In this document: in pieces, positions 6,983-13,231 of the stretch
How positions within the stretch are numbered: the first letter of the stretch is position 1
Layout: each line of letters starts with the position of its first letter
Origin: Parcubacteria group bacterium GW2011_GWA1_47_8
Lineage (GTDB): Bacteria > Patescibacteriota > Minisyncoccia > Phycocordibacterales > UBA1550
DNA: 23,401 nucleotides
NCBI GenBank assembly: GCA_000996605.1
Contig: LCOP01000009.1
Span: forward strand, 1 to 23,401
Direction: 5' to 3'
The notes under the pieces: model-generated
What the model saw: only the letters and a program-made list of their open reading frames with translations
What the model was told of the DNA's origin: nothing
Database searches by the model: none
Program-made: the position numbers and the translations under genes

Positions 6983-7849
6983 TTAATACCCTCGATTGCG
7001 ATTACGCACACGGCGTACGATTGAAGCGGTCAGGCGATATATGACGTAGAGAGAAAGACCGTAAAAAAGTATCTGCCACTGGAAAAAGTATTGCAGTCCG
7101 GCATACAGAAAAAACAAAAAATACGCGAACGGCTTTTCAGTGATTCCCGCCGTCTTTGCATGCGCCGAGCTTGTGGCGGTGCTGGTACTTACCGGCATAT
7201 TGAGCGCATCCAAGATTCGTGTTTGATTCTCGCGCTCCGCACGAAAGTGCGCCGCTTCGTTTGCTCGAAATTTCTCCACGGTATTTGCGCTACCCACAAC
7301 ACTCATTTTCACCGGTACAGGGATTGCATTGTTCACTGTCTCGACTGCTTGTGTAATTGCTCCGACAATCTGACTACCTGACTCCGATGATGAAGTTGCC
7401 TTTGCAGATTCTATGATTCGATTGGGGTTCTGTCCCACCACGCGCTCACTTGCGGAAGATTCGACACTCTCAAGCGCGAGCGTTTGCTTTACTCCTTTGG
7501 CGTCCGTAAAAATGGCGTTCACAATTCGCGCCGAGATGGCATGGGAGCCGAGGGCAGGGACCCAATCAACCCACACATCACGCACATGACCGCCACCCGA
7601 GAGAGAGAAGTTGGTGGAGTCGATAACTTTTCCATTGTCCAAAAATTCAACACTGCCCGCGATTGTATACACACTTCCATTAAAAACAATAGTGTACACC
7701 CGCACCTTGTCCCCCGCAAAAAAAGAATCTTTTGAATACCAAATAATCGCCGGTGCAAAGCCGGCATTTTTCACTGATGCGGTCGTTGCGCCCAAAGCAG
7801 GCATCACTCCCGAAACAAAAAAGATAAGTACAAGAAAAATATATTTCAT
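6983..7849 (-). CDS. Secreted or membrane-tethered hypothetical protein with Ig-like domain
   Basis: A 288-residue protein with an N-terminal signal peptide (MKYIFLVLIFFVSGVMPALG, cleavage near residue 20). Residues about 25-120 look like a beta-sandwich of the CARDB/Big type: IIWYSKDSFFAGDKVRVYTIVFNGS and GSVEFLDNGKVIDSTNFSLSGG. A Ser/Thr/Ala-rich linker follows, and residues about 240-275 carry a hydrophobic segment ending in a basic tail (RRVRNRNRGY), so the domain is probably anchored outside the membrane. A GAGGAG sequence lies about 14 nt before the ATG, further than ideal. Function is unknown; proteins of this layout are common in CPR genomes. Confidence 0.75.
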   Translation of the reverse strand: MKYIFLVLIFFVSGVMPALGATTASVKNAGFAPAIIWYSKDSFFAGDKVRVYTIVFNGSVYTIAGSVEFLDNGKVIDSTNFSLSGGGHVRDVWVDWVPALGSHAISARIVNAIFTDAKGVKQTLALESVESSASERVVGQNPNRIIESAKATSSSESGSQIVGAITQAVETVNNAIPVPVKMSVVGSANTVEKFRANEAAHFRAERENQTRILDALNMPVSTSTATSSAHAKTAGITEKPFAYFLFFLYAGLQYFFQWQILFYGLSLYVIYRLTASIVRRVRNRNRGY

Positions 7850-7872
7850 AAATATCGAAAATTCTCCTCAAC

Positions 7873-7909
7873 AGAAAATGCCCGCAGAATGTACCCACGC
7901 GCATTTTCT
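7873..7909 (-). terminator. Weak hairpin after the DUF378 gene
   Basis: Arms agaaaatgc (7873-7881) and gcattttct (7901-7909) with a 19-nt loop, 20 bp past the stop of the DUF378 gene. The T-run is part of the stem, so terminator function is only possible. Confidence 0.35.
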
Positions 7910-7929
7910 TTACTACAGAAACAACGTGG

Positions 7930-8151
7930 CTATGCCGCTTTCACACTCACATCTCCGCACATTTTGCACGTGTTTTTGTGTGTAGCCACCTCGTAGATTG
8001 CCGCGAGGCCTACGAGCACATACACAACCTTCGTTACCATCGAATCTACTCCTGCGATCATCGTGACAAGATTGTATTCAAACGCTTCCAAGCCCCAATT
8101 GATACCGCCCACTATCAACAAAACAAATGCAATAATATGTAATGCTTTCAT
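7930..8151 (-). CDS. DUF378 family small membrane protein
   Basis: A 73-residue protein with two transmembrane helices: LHIIAFVLLIVGGINWGLEAF and VTKVVYVLVGLAAIYEVA. The G-G-x-N-W-G-L motif in the first helix and the VYxLVGLAAIY second helix are the DUF378 signature (YuzA-like proteins of unknown function). The C-terminus has a CKMC pair that could bind metal. A -10-like TATAAT is seen at 8233-8228, about 75 nt upstream, but its -35 is poor. The 230-bp gap to the next gene (8152-8388) shows nothing else convincing apart from a short GC hairpin (8234-8250). Confidence 0.85.
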   Translation of the reverse strand: MKALHIIAFVLLIVGGINWGLEAFEYNLVTMIAGVDSMVTKVVYVLVGLAAIYEVATHKNTCKMCGDVSVKAA

Positions 8152-8388
8152 AATGGTGAAAATTAATGATTCTACTATTAATCACCCAACACAACAAAGC
8201 AGAAGAGGTGTATATTCTGCCACCTTTATTATACCCCGCCCGTCTCGGGGCGCTACCTGCGCCTGTGTATAACTATTTACACGGGACACACTGCCTCAAC
8301 CCACATAAACGAACTATCTACTCGAGAAATTAAGGTGCGCTAAAAGCATTTGAAAACAAAGAAGAAAATTACCGACCAGACAACAAGC

Positions 8389-9027
8389 TCATATTTGAGC
8401 CCACGACCATACAGAATCAGAATAATCGAGCCTTAGGTAAATACTATCACAATCATAACTTCCCGTTTTATTAGGACCAAAAAAAACTGCGGGACTAATA
8501 GGCGGGACAAGACCGGAACAATCGCGTTCAAAGGAATAGTCGGGGTCAAATTCATAAGAAGTTCCCCATGGGTCTTTGCCCGTCTGTATATACGGTCCTT
8601 TCCAGTTTGCGCGATCTTCGACAGTCCACTCACAATACGGGAGAGTTAGATTGTAAGTTACTCCTAAAGGGGGTCTCTCCTTGAGGCCAGCTTTTGGATC
8701 ATCGAGAGAAACTTCCGGTTCAGCTCTTTCGTGCGGGGGGCATCCGTTTGGCCACTTGCCTGTATCATGCTCCAGTAAAGCAATCGCCGTCTCTACATTT
8801 TTTAATTGCGCTTTTGCAGCAGCGATCTTCGCCTTCTCCCGCGCGCTGCCCAGCGCGGCAAATACAATTGAGGACAAGAGTGAGATGATCGAAATCACCA
8901 CCAAAAGCTCAATGAGAGTGAACCCGCGTAAGTCTTTTCTTGCCCACTTACGTTTCTCTGTGACTTTGACGGGTGAAAAATTTTGGCGAGTGAGCCCACT
9001 CCCATTCTTTAAGTCATATCTTTCCAT
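8389..9027 (-). CDS. Type IV pilin / GspG-like pseudopilin (prepilin)
   Basis: A 212-residue prepilin. The peptidase site is RG|FTLIELLVVISIISLLSS at about residues 34-53, followed by the alpha-helix SAREKAKIAAAKAQLKNVE. The globular part has the GspG-type markers GKWPNGCPP, NWKGPYI and a DPWGTSYEFDPDY turn. A later paired DC...YDCDSIYL segment suggests disulfides. The ATG used (9027) gives an unusually long 34-residue leader. It directly follows a 6-residue uORF (ATG 9048, TGA 9030-9028) whose sequence matches the in-frame start of the neighbouring pilin, so this gene may have lost its original start. It forms pili or a secretion pseudopilus with unknown partners. Confidence 0.85.
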   Translation of the reverse strand: MERYDLKNGSGLTRQNFSPVKVTEKRKWARKDLRGFTLIELLVVISIISLLSSIVFAALGSAREKAKIAAAKAQLKNVETAIALLEHDTGKWPNGCPPHERAEPEVSLDDPKAGLKERPPLGVTYNLTLPYCEWTVEDRANWKGPYIQTGKDPWGTSYEFDPDYSFERDCSGLVPPISPAVFFGPNKTGSYDCDSIYLRLDYSDSVWSWAQI

Positions 9028-9060
9028 TCACAACCATGTTTTGTCCATGGAAATATTATA
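9028..9060 (-). promoter_or_regulatory. Leaderless promoter plus 6-codon uORF before pilin 1
   Basis: TATAAT at 9060-9055 lies 6 nt before an ATG at 9048 that reads M-D-K-T-W-L-stop (ends at 9028), and the pilin ATG follows immediately at 9027. The 20-bp region around the uORF start is nearly identical to the start of the upstream pilin (9610), where the same frame continues as MEKTWLWAKN. The -35 region is weak. Confidence 0.6.
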
Positions 9061-9110
9061 CCATACCAATCCGCCGTCGTGCGTAATTACATATCACGCC
9101 AAAAAACCGA

Positions 9111-9610
9111 CTACCTTATCTCCAGATAAATATCATCGCAGTCATAATGACCCCTTGCAAAATATGAAGCCCCATTTTCTTTATTGGGTCCACCAGATGC
9201 CAAAACCATGATAGGAGGCACGTAAGTCTCGGTACCCAGAGGACAATTCGCCCTCAAGTGATAATCATTGTCAACGTAGTATTCTTTCCCCCATGGGTCA
9301 AGCACCGCTGGCATATAGGGACCCTTCCATTTTAAGATATCCGTGTTCGTCCACCGACAGTTAGCCGGATCATCAATAACTTTAGCTATTGGTTTTTTAA
9401 CGATACCGGCATCTTCACTAGACAAACTTACTTCATTAGTCATCCCCGAACTTTTGCCACCTTCGCCTTCTCCCGCGCGCTATTAAGCGCCGCAAATACA
9501 ATCGAGGAAAGCAAAGAAATGATTGAAATCACCACTAAGAGTTCGATTAAAGTGAGGCCACGCTTCTTGCACTTTGTCATATTTTTCGCCCACAACCATG
9601 TTTTCTCCAT
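9111..9610 (-). pseudogene. Second GspG-like pilin, split by a deletion and frameshift
   Basis: From 9610 the frame reads MEKTWLWAKNMTKCKKRGLT, then the pilin helix LIELLVVISIISLLSSIVFA and NSAREKAKVAKVRG, and stops at 9440-9442. A second frame starts at 9443 (4-bp ATGA overlap) and reads MTNEVSLSSEDAGIV..., with WKGPYMPAVLDPWGKEYYVD and YDCDDIYLEIR to 9111. Aligned with the pilin at 8389-9027, the piece between the helix and the NEVSL/PEVSL region (about 35 residues) is missing. So a roughly 100-bp deletion with a frameshift broke the gene. The overlap could permit coupled translation of two fragments, but a pseudogene is more likely. The second part keeps normal pilin globular sequence, so the break is recent. 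Confidence 0.75.
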
Positions 9611-9616
9611 GGCGAT

Positions 9617-9645
9617 ATTATATCATTCTTTCACCGTCAGTGTAA
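9617..9645 (-). promoter_or_regulatory. Leaderless promoter of pilin 2
   Basis: TTTACA (9645-9640), a 17-nt spacer, TATAAT (9622-9617), then exactly 6 nt to the ATG at 9610. The predicted transcript starts at the start codon. Confidence 0.75.
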
Positions 9646-9654
9646 AAAACTGAG

Positions 9655-10653
9655 CTACTCATCATCATCATCTTCTTTTTGTCTATCCTTGTGCTCTTTT
9701 TTGTCGGAATTTTCTTTTATCAATACTTCTTGCTCATGAGAAACATTTTGATCTGGAACATTACGAATTTCTTCGTTTGGTGAGCGCGAAGACTGTTCCT
9801 TATTGTTTCTGTGTTTTTGATCATCCTTCGTCTTTCTTTCTTTTTCCTTCTCCGTATTCCGCTTCTGCTCAAGCTCGGTTACTTTACTCTCGGTGTTATC
9901 ACGAGCCTGACGTACTTCTTTGAGTATGTTTTTTAAAGAACGCTTGTCCGCTTTATTTTTCTCTACAACCACACTCGTTGAAGTCGCAACTTCAGGTGTA
10001 GTGGTTGCTCCCCCGCCAAGCATATCATCATGAACATCTTCACCAGAATCATCAGATTCATCGAAAACAAGGTCGTCGAGAACAGTCTCATGCCCGCGAA
10101 GTGTCTCCGAAAGCTTTGTTGCAACAAAAAGCGCATCTTCCGTATCTTCGTCTTGTTCAAATTTCGCGATGCGATCTTTTGCGCGGTTCGTATATTCGAC
10201 AATATTTTTTCGTGCAGTTTCCTTTGCTTCCTCTGATGCTCCGGTCTTATGGGCAAGCTTTTCCACCTCATCAAGACGGCGCCCCACGAGCTCCACTTCC
10301 CACTGTGCTTTTGCTTTTGGGGTTACCGCTACGGTTCCACGGACATTTTCATTCACGTGAACTTTTACGGGGTACAATACGTCCCCGGGTATGGTGTATT
10401 CGGCGGCAAACGAAACAGTCCCGCCGACAAGAACCCCTGCAATGACCAAAAGTGGCATCGTTTTCAAATTTCTCATTTTACGCATCAAAACATACGGCGA
10501 CAAAATGCTCATGTATATATGTCCAGTGGCGAGAGATTGCGCGGGATACTCCTTCATCGCGCGGAGAATATTGGCACGCATAATAAGGCGCTCTTTCGTA
10601 TCGAGACCTACTTCACGGGCGGACTTCTTCAGTTGTTTAATAGTATTTCGCAT
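9655..10653 (-). CDS. DUF5667 membrane protein, probable anti-sigma partner
   Basis: A 332-residue single-pass protein. Residues 1-64 are basic and cytoplasmic; a hydrophobic helix runs from about 66 to 84 (PLLVIAGVLVGGTVSFAA). Just outside is the DUF5667 signature EYTIPGDVLYPVKVHVNENV, followed by a helical segment with ELVGRRLDEVEKLAHKTGAS. After about residue 190 the sequence becomes acidic, then a coiled-coil and a Lys/Glu/Asp-rich tail ending in DDDDE, probably disordered. The gene begins 5 bp after the stop of the ECF sigma gene, so the two are co-transcribed. DUF5667 proteins often follow sigma factors, so an anti-sigma or envelope-sensing role is likely but inferred. Confidence 0.8.
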   Translation of the reverse strand: MRNTIKQLKKSAREVGLDTKERLIMRANILRAMKEYPAQSLATGHIYMSILSPYVLMRKMRNLKTMPLLVIAGVLVGGTVSFAAEYTIPGDVLYPVKVHVNENVRGTVAVTPKAKAQWEVELVGRRLDEVEKLAHKTGASEEAKETARKNIVEYTNRAKDRIAKFEQDEDTEDALFVATKLSETLRGHETVLDDLVFDESDDSGEDVHDDMLGGGATTTPEVATSTSVVVEKNKADKRSLKNILKEVRQARDNTESKVTELEQKRNTEKEKERKTKDDQKHRNNKEQSSRSPNEEIRNVPDQNVSHEQEVLIKENSDKKEHKDRQKEDDDDE

Positions 10654-10658
10654 AATAG

Positions 10659-11162
10659 TTAGTCGATAAGTGACTTAGAACCTGTCTTAAATTTTTCGAT
10701 GGCACGATGGATGCGCACCGAAATCGCGTTTTCCGTCTCTCCCATGAGCCGCGCAATCTCTTTGACCGAAAGCCCGTCCACATGACGCATGACCAACACT
10801 TCGCGATACCGCTCGGGGAGTTTCTCCATCTTTGCGAGCACGTGGTGGTATTCGTCGCGCGATTCCATCTCCCCCCGCACATCATACCCCGGGTCAAATC
10901 CTTCTTCTCTCATACGGTCAAGAGAAACGTGTTCTTTCTTGCGGTATTCATCAATGATCAAATTGTTCACGATCTTGTAGAGCATGGCGCGCGCATTCAC
11001 GACCTCATTCCCCTCGGCGACATATTTCCATAAACGGATAAAGGCTTCCTGTGTAACATCTTTCGCCTTTTCCCGATCAGACAGGCGGAAAACGCAGTGC
11101 CGAAACATGACATCAGAAAACTGGTCGTACCATTTCAAAAATTGCTCTTGCGTACCATGCAT
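10659..11162 (-). CDS. ECF-type RNA polymerase sigma-70 factor
   Basis: A 167-residue sigma factor of the RpoE/ECF class. Region 2 spans about 10-75 and contains RHCVFRLSDREKAKDVTQEAFIRLWKYV with the core-binding helix and a NARAMLYKIVNNLIIDEYRK tract. Region 4 (about 110-160) has LPERYREVLVMRHVDGLSVKEIARLMGETENAISVRIHRAIEK, a helix-turn-helix that reads -35 sequences. Its partner DUF5667 gene follows directly, a typical sigma/anti-sigma arrangement. The pilin genes lie immediately downstream on the same strand, so envelope or pilus genes may be its targets; that is inference. Start at ATG 11162; no strong Shine-Dalgarno is seen. Confidence 0.9.
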   Translation of the reverse strand: MHGTQEQFLKWYDQFSDVMFRHCVFRLSDREKAKDVTQEAFIRLWKYVAEGNEVVNARAMLYKIVNNLIIDEYRKKEHVSLDRMREEGFDPGYDVRGEMESRDEYHHVLAKMEKLPERYREVLVMRHVDGLSVKEIARLMGETENAISVRIHRAIEKFKTGSKSLID

Positions 11163-11204
11163 GATTGTGTCTACACTTATTAAGACGCCCCAAGTTCGGA
11201 TTTC

Positions 11205-11828
11205 TTACAACAAAACCTCCCAAAGCACTTCTGCTACACGATTTGCGATAATCGCGTACCCTTGGTCATTCGGATGAATACCGTCATACATATAACGTGC
11301 ATCACCAATAAGTCCTTCAAGGATATTAGGAACATACGCGGTGTGATATTTCTTTGCGAGCGCATGATAATCCTTTTCATAACCATCCCCGAGGATGCCT
11401 CCGCGCACACCGAGGAGAACCACCGCCGCTCCAGATTGCTCAACTCTCTCGATAATCGTGCTCAAATTTGCAAACGTTTCTTTTTTAGGAATGCGCCGAA
11501 TAACATCATTTCCTCCAAGAAGAATGACCACCACCCCGGGACCCCCCGCCAGCACCTCGTCCACGCGAGAGAGTGCTCCTTCGGTAGTATCACCACTTTT
11601 CCCTTTATTTACAATCTCGAGATGAAGTTGCTCAGAAACCAGCGAAACAAAATTCTTCTTTTCCGTGGTTGCCCCTACCCCTTCGACCAAACTATCGCCG
11701 AACACGACAACTCTCTGATTCTTCGGTGGCGTGTTGATGATAGCATCATCACTGCGCACCAGAAAAAAAACCGCGGGGACGAGCACCAGAATCCCAAATC
11801 CTAAAAACGCCACTTGTCGCGAAGTCAT
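11205..11828 (-). CDS. SGNH/GDSL-family hydrolase, membrane-anchored
   Basis: A 207-residue esterase/lipase-fold protein with an N-terminal anchor (VAFLGFGILVLVPAVFFLV, about residues 6-24). Catalytic blocks are in order: GDS with Ser46 in VVFGDSLVEG, block II around KGKSGDTT, block III LLGGND (Asn107), and block V with D182-G-I-H185. The family includes thioesterase/lysophospholipase (TesA-like) and acyl-ester hydrolases. The frame is open to 11969, but that extension would read through a perfect palindrome, and the ATG at 11828 sits 9 nt from a good -10 box, so the shorter form is preferred. The substrate is likely an acyl or acetyl ester at the cell surface. Confidence 0.9.
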   Translation of the reverse strand: MTSRQVAFLGFGILVLVPAVFFLVRSDDAIINTPPKNQRVVVFGDSLVEGVGATTEKKNFVSLVSEQLHLEIVNKGKSGDTTEGALSRVDEVLAGGPGVVVILLGGNDVIRRIPKKETFANLSTIIERVEQSGAAVVLLGVRGGILGDGYEKDYHALAKKYHTAYVPNILEGLIGDARYMYDGIHPNDQGYAIIANRVAEVLWEVLL

Positions 11829-11837
11829 ATGCGTTCT

Positions 11838-11866
11838 ATAATATCTTGAATTGGGGAAATTGTCGA
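11838..11866 (-). promoter_or_regulatory. Promoter of the SGNH hydrolase
   Basis: TCGACA (11866-11861), a 17-nt spacer and TATTAT (11843-11838). The predicted start is about 3 nt before the ATG at 11828. Confidence 0.65.
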
Positions 11867-11888
11867 AGATATTTACTACTTGACTTGA

Positions 11889-11938
11889 CCCCACTAACAT
11901 ATATCCGTAGCTATAGCTACGGATATATGTTAGTGGGG
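11889..11938. repeat. 50-bp perfect palindrome
   Basis: Each half is 25 bp (11889-11913 is the exact reverse complement of 11914-11938), starting CCCCACTAACATATATCC and centred on ctatag with no spacer. It lies between the SGNH hydrolase promoter and a transposase remnant. It could act as a terminator, be a residue of a mobile element end, or bind a dimeric protein. Nothing in it is coding. Confidence 0.9.
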
Positions 11939-11973
11939 GGCTGTACAAAAAAAGGACGCCTCGAAGCAATACT

Positions 11974-12272
11974 TTATAAAAAACAGCGCGCAGGATTTTG
12001 AATGTTCATTCGAACAAATAAACATGCGACCCGATATCCATGAGTACGAGGACGGATGGTCTTCTCGCTTTTGTGATACGTAGTTTTTAAATCATTCACC
12101 GTCTGGCGCTTCCATACATGGTCGCTCCACACACTTTGCTCAAAAGCTTGAGGTCTTCGTTTGTTTTGAAATTGCTTACCGCAATTTGTGTAGCGGTAGT
12201 GCTGTATATTCCTGCGTTTCCCGTTCTTCTTTACCCCTCCATTTTTACAGTAGGGACAGTTTTTTTAGACAT
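11974..12272 (-). pseudogene. Transposase N-terminal remnant
   Basis: From the ATG at 12272 the intended protein reads MSKK(N)CPYCKNGGVKKNGKRR, then IQHYRYTNCGKQFQNKRRPQ, a zinc-ribbon start, and EQSVWSDHVWKRQTVNDLKT followed by YHKSEKTIRPR, a helix-turn-helix region. These are features of IS transposases of the type with an N-terminal zinc ribbon and HTH (IS1249/IS256-like in CPR; from memory, not searched). A run of seven A's after ATGTCT shifts the frame by one base, one zinc-ribbon cysteine is missing, and the sequence stops at 11974 well before any DDE catalytic domain. So this is a dead fragment. The 88 bp on to 12360 show nothing further. Confidence 0.6.
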
Positions 12273-12368
12273 GGTTTGTAGTTTTTAATGGTTTTACCCA
12301 TATGTAGTATATATGAAATGGTCAAAACAGACTGCTTAAATGGCCATTAGCTCGAAAAAGATGAGTTC

Positions 12369-12418
12369 AAAAAACTGTATATGAAAAACCTCGGATTTCT
12401 CCGAGGTTTTTCATATAC
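12369..12418 (-). terminator. Terminator of RNase P RNA
   Basis: A perfect 18-bp stem (12377-12394 with 12401-12418) and a 6-nt loop, followed on the minus strand by T6 (12374-12369). It lies at the 3' end of rnpB. Confidence 0.9.
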
Positions 12419-12442
12419 CTATATCGATAAGCCGAATTCTGT

Positions 12443-12539
12443 CCCCATGGGATAGCAACATCCGAGTTTGCACAATATCCGATATTTATCAAAAATTCAG
12501 ATTACTGCTTATTTCAGATACTCTTATCCCACGGGGGAT
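12443..12539 (-). repeat. RNase P insertion copy 2 (in helix P19)
   Basis: Sits between CCTAGATAAATGATC and ACAGAATTCGG, the position of helix P19. Its ends pair with each other (RNA: CCCGTGGGATA with TATCCCATGGG). It aligns along its whole length with copy 1 (about two thirds identical), including the GTGGGATAAGAG start and the CTATCCCATGGG end. Confidence 0.8.
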
Positions 12540-12662
12540 GATCATTTATCTAGGCGGTGAGTTGCCCCACCGCTCGAGCGGCACTCCGCGCTTGCGCGCG
12601 GCACGGCCTTGCACCCGAGTAAGGATTTAGCCGTTTCACCCCGCATGTTGCCATACGGACTC

Positions 12663-12759
12663 ATCCCATGGGATAACAACACCTGAGCTCGTTTATAATT
12701 TGATATCTATTGAAACTCAAGCTAATTTAACTTACTCCGATGCTCTTATCCCACGGGAT
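12663..12759 (-). repeat. RNase P insertion copy 1 (in helix P12)
   Basis: Sits where helix P12 is expected: the RNA reads GTGGGATAAGAGC, matching the E. coli P12 stretch GGTAAGAGC. The ends form a 12-bp helix with one G-U pair (CCCGTGGGATAA with TTATCCCATGGG). The interior is AT-rich. It is homologous to copy 2. Confidence 0.8.
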
Positions 12760-12989
12760 GCCTCTTTCTTTCGTCCGAGGCGTCTCTGCTCGCACCTCTT
12801 GGATTGCTCCAGACGGGCATTACCCGCTACCCTGTTGCACGCATCGCGCAAAGCACGATGTGCAAGTCCATAGTTTTTAGTCATTTATGGACTATGAACT
12901 GCGCCAATCACACACTGTGTGATGCGTGCGAGTGTTCGGACTTTCCTCCCCTGCTTGCGCAAGAGCGACCACCTGATACAGGCTTTTGT

Positions 12990-12995
12990 ATTAAA
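12990..12995 (-). promoter_or_regulatory. Probable -10 box of rnpB
   Basis: TTTAAT at 12995-12990 is 7 nt before the predicted 5' end of RNase P RNA (12983). The -35 region is weak. Confidence 0.5.
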
Positions 12996-13022
12996 CCACA
13001 AATTTTATAAAAAGAACAGCTA

Positions 13023-13060
13023 TTACATAAAAACCCTTATATAATAGAGTTTTTATGTAA
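13023..13060 (-). terminator. Hairpin after the 19-residue peptide gene
   Basis: Perfect 12-bp arms ttacataaaaac (13023-13034) and 13049-13060 with a 14-nt AT-rich loop, starting 9 bp past the stop of the small gene. The U-run is within the stem. It probably separates this gene from rnpB. Confidence 0.55.
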
Positions 13061-13068
13061 CTCTTGTC

Positions 13069-13128
13069 TTATTTCTTCCCCTTCTTGGGCTTCTTTTTTT
13101 CTTTGTGTGCGTCTCTTCCTTTTGCCAT
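13069..13128 (-). CDS. Short basic peptide (MAKGRDAHKEKKKPKKGKK)
   Basis: A 19-residue reading frame from ATG 13128 to TAA at 13069-13071. About half the residues are lysine or arginine. Short proteins starting MAKG(K/R)D and rich in lysine recur in CPR and some other bacterial genomes (from memory), and their role is unknown; binding to nucleic acid or ribosomes would fit the charge. The frame is followed by a hairpin, and the gene lies between the reductase and rnpB. It is too short for certainty. Confidence 0.5.
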   Translation of the reverse strand: MAKGRDAHKEKKKPKKGKK

Positions 13129-13134
13129 AATGTT

Positions 13135-13229
13135 TACTTACAACTTACTACCTACAACTTACAACGGGGTGCATTGCTCCCGTGCCCATATTTGTTGTCA
13201 GTTGTCAGTTGTTAAATGTTAGTTGTTAA
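13135..13229. repeat. ACAACTT/GTTGT low-complexity inverted tracts after the reductase
   Basis: At 13135-13165 the unit (t)acaactta repeats about three times with small changes; at 13192-13229 the roughly complementary ttgtcag/ttgttaa units repeat. The tracts can form an imperfect long hairpin around a 26-nt GC-richer centre. They end 2 bp before the reductase stop codon. Confidence 0.6.
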
Positions 13230-13231
13230 TC

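Larger units (their letters stand above)
12417..12984 (-). ncRNA. rnpB: RNase P RNA (M1-type), catalytic RNA
   Basis: The RNA component of RNase P, which removes the 5' leader of pre-tRNAs. On the minus strand, the 5' part has GAGGAAAGTCCGAAC (P4 strand), the middle has CAGGGTAGCGGGTAATGCCCG and GGGTGCAAGGCC, and the 3' part has CCTAGATAAATGATC and ACAGAATTCGGCTTATCG. All are universally conserved type-A regions in the right order. Helix P1 forms from 12975-12983 pairing with 12417-12425 (9 bp with two G-U), which fixes the ends. About 568 nt is long for bacteria; the extra length comes from two related insertions at the P12 and P19 positions. The region also contains small frames, but they are not genes. 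Confidence 0.93.

Noticed and set aside
11889..11938. Telomere-resolution (protelomerase) site
   Set aside because: The palindrome has a fitting size, but there is no protelomerase gene and the sequence continues on both sides.
11829..11969. Longer start for the SGNH hydrolase
   Set aside because: Would translate through the 50-bp palindrome and through the promoter.
12804..13010. 68-codon frame in the RNase P region
   Set aside because: Lies in the conserved part of the RNA on the opposite strand.
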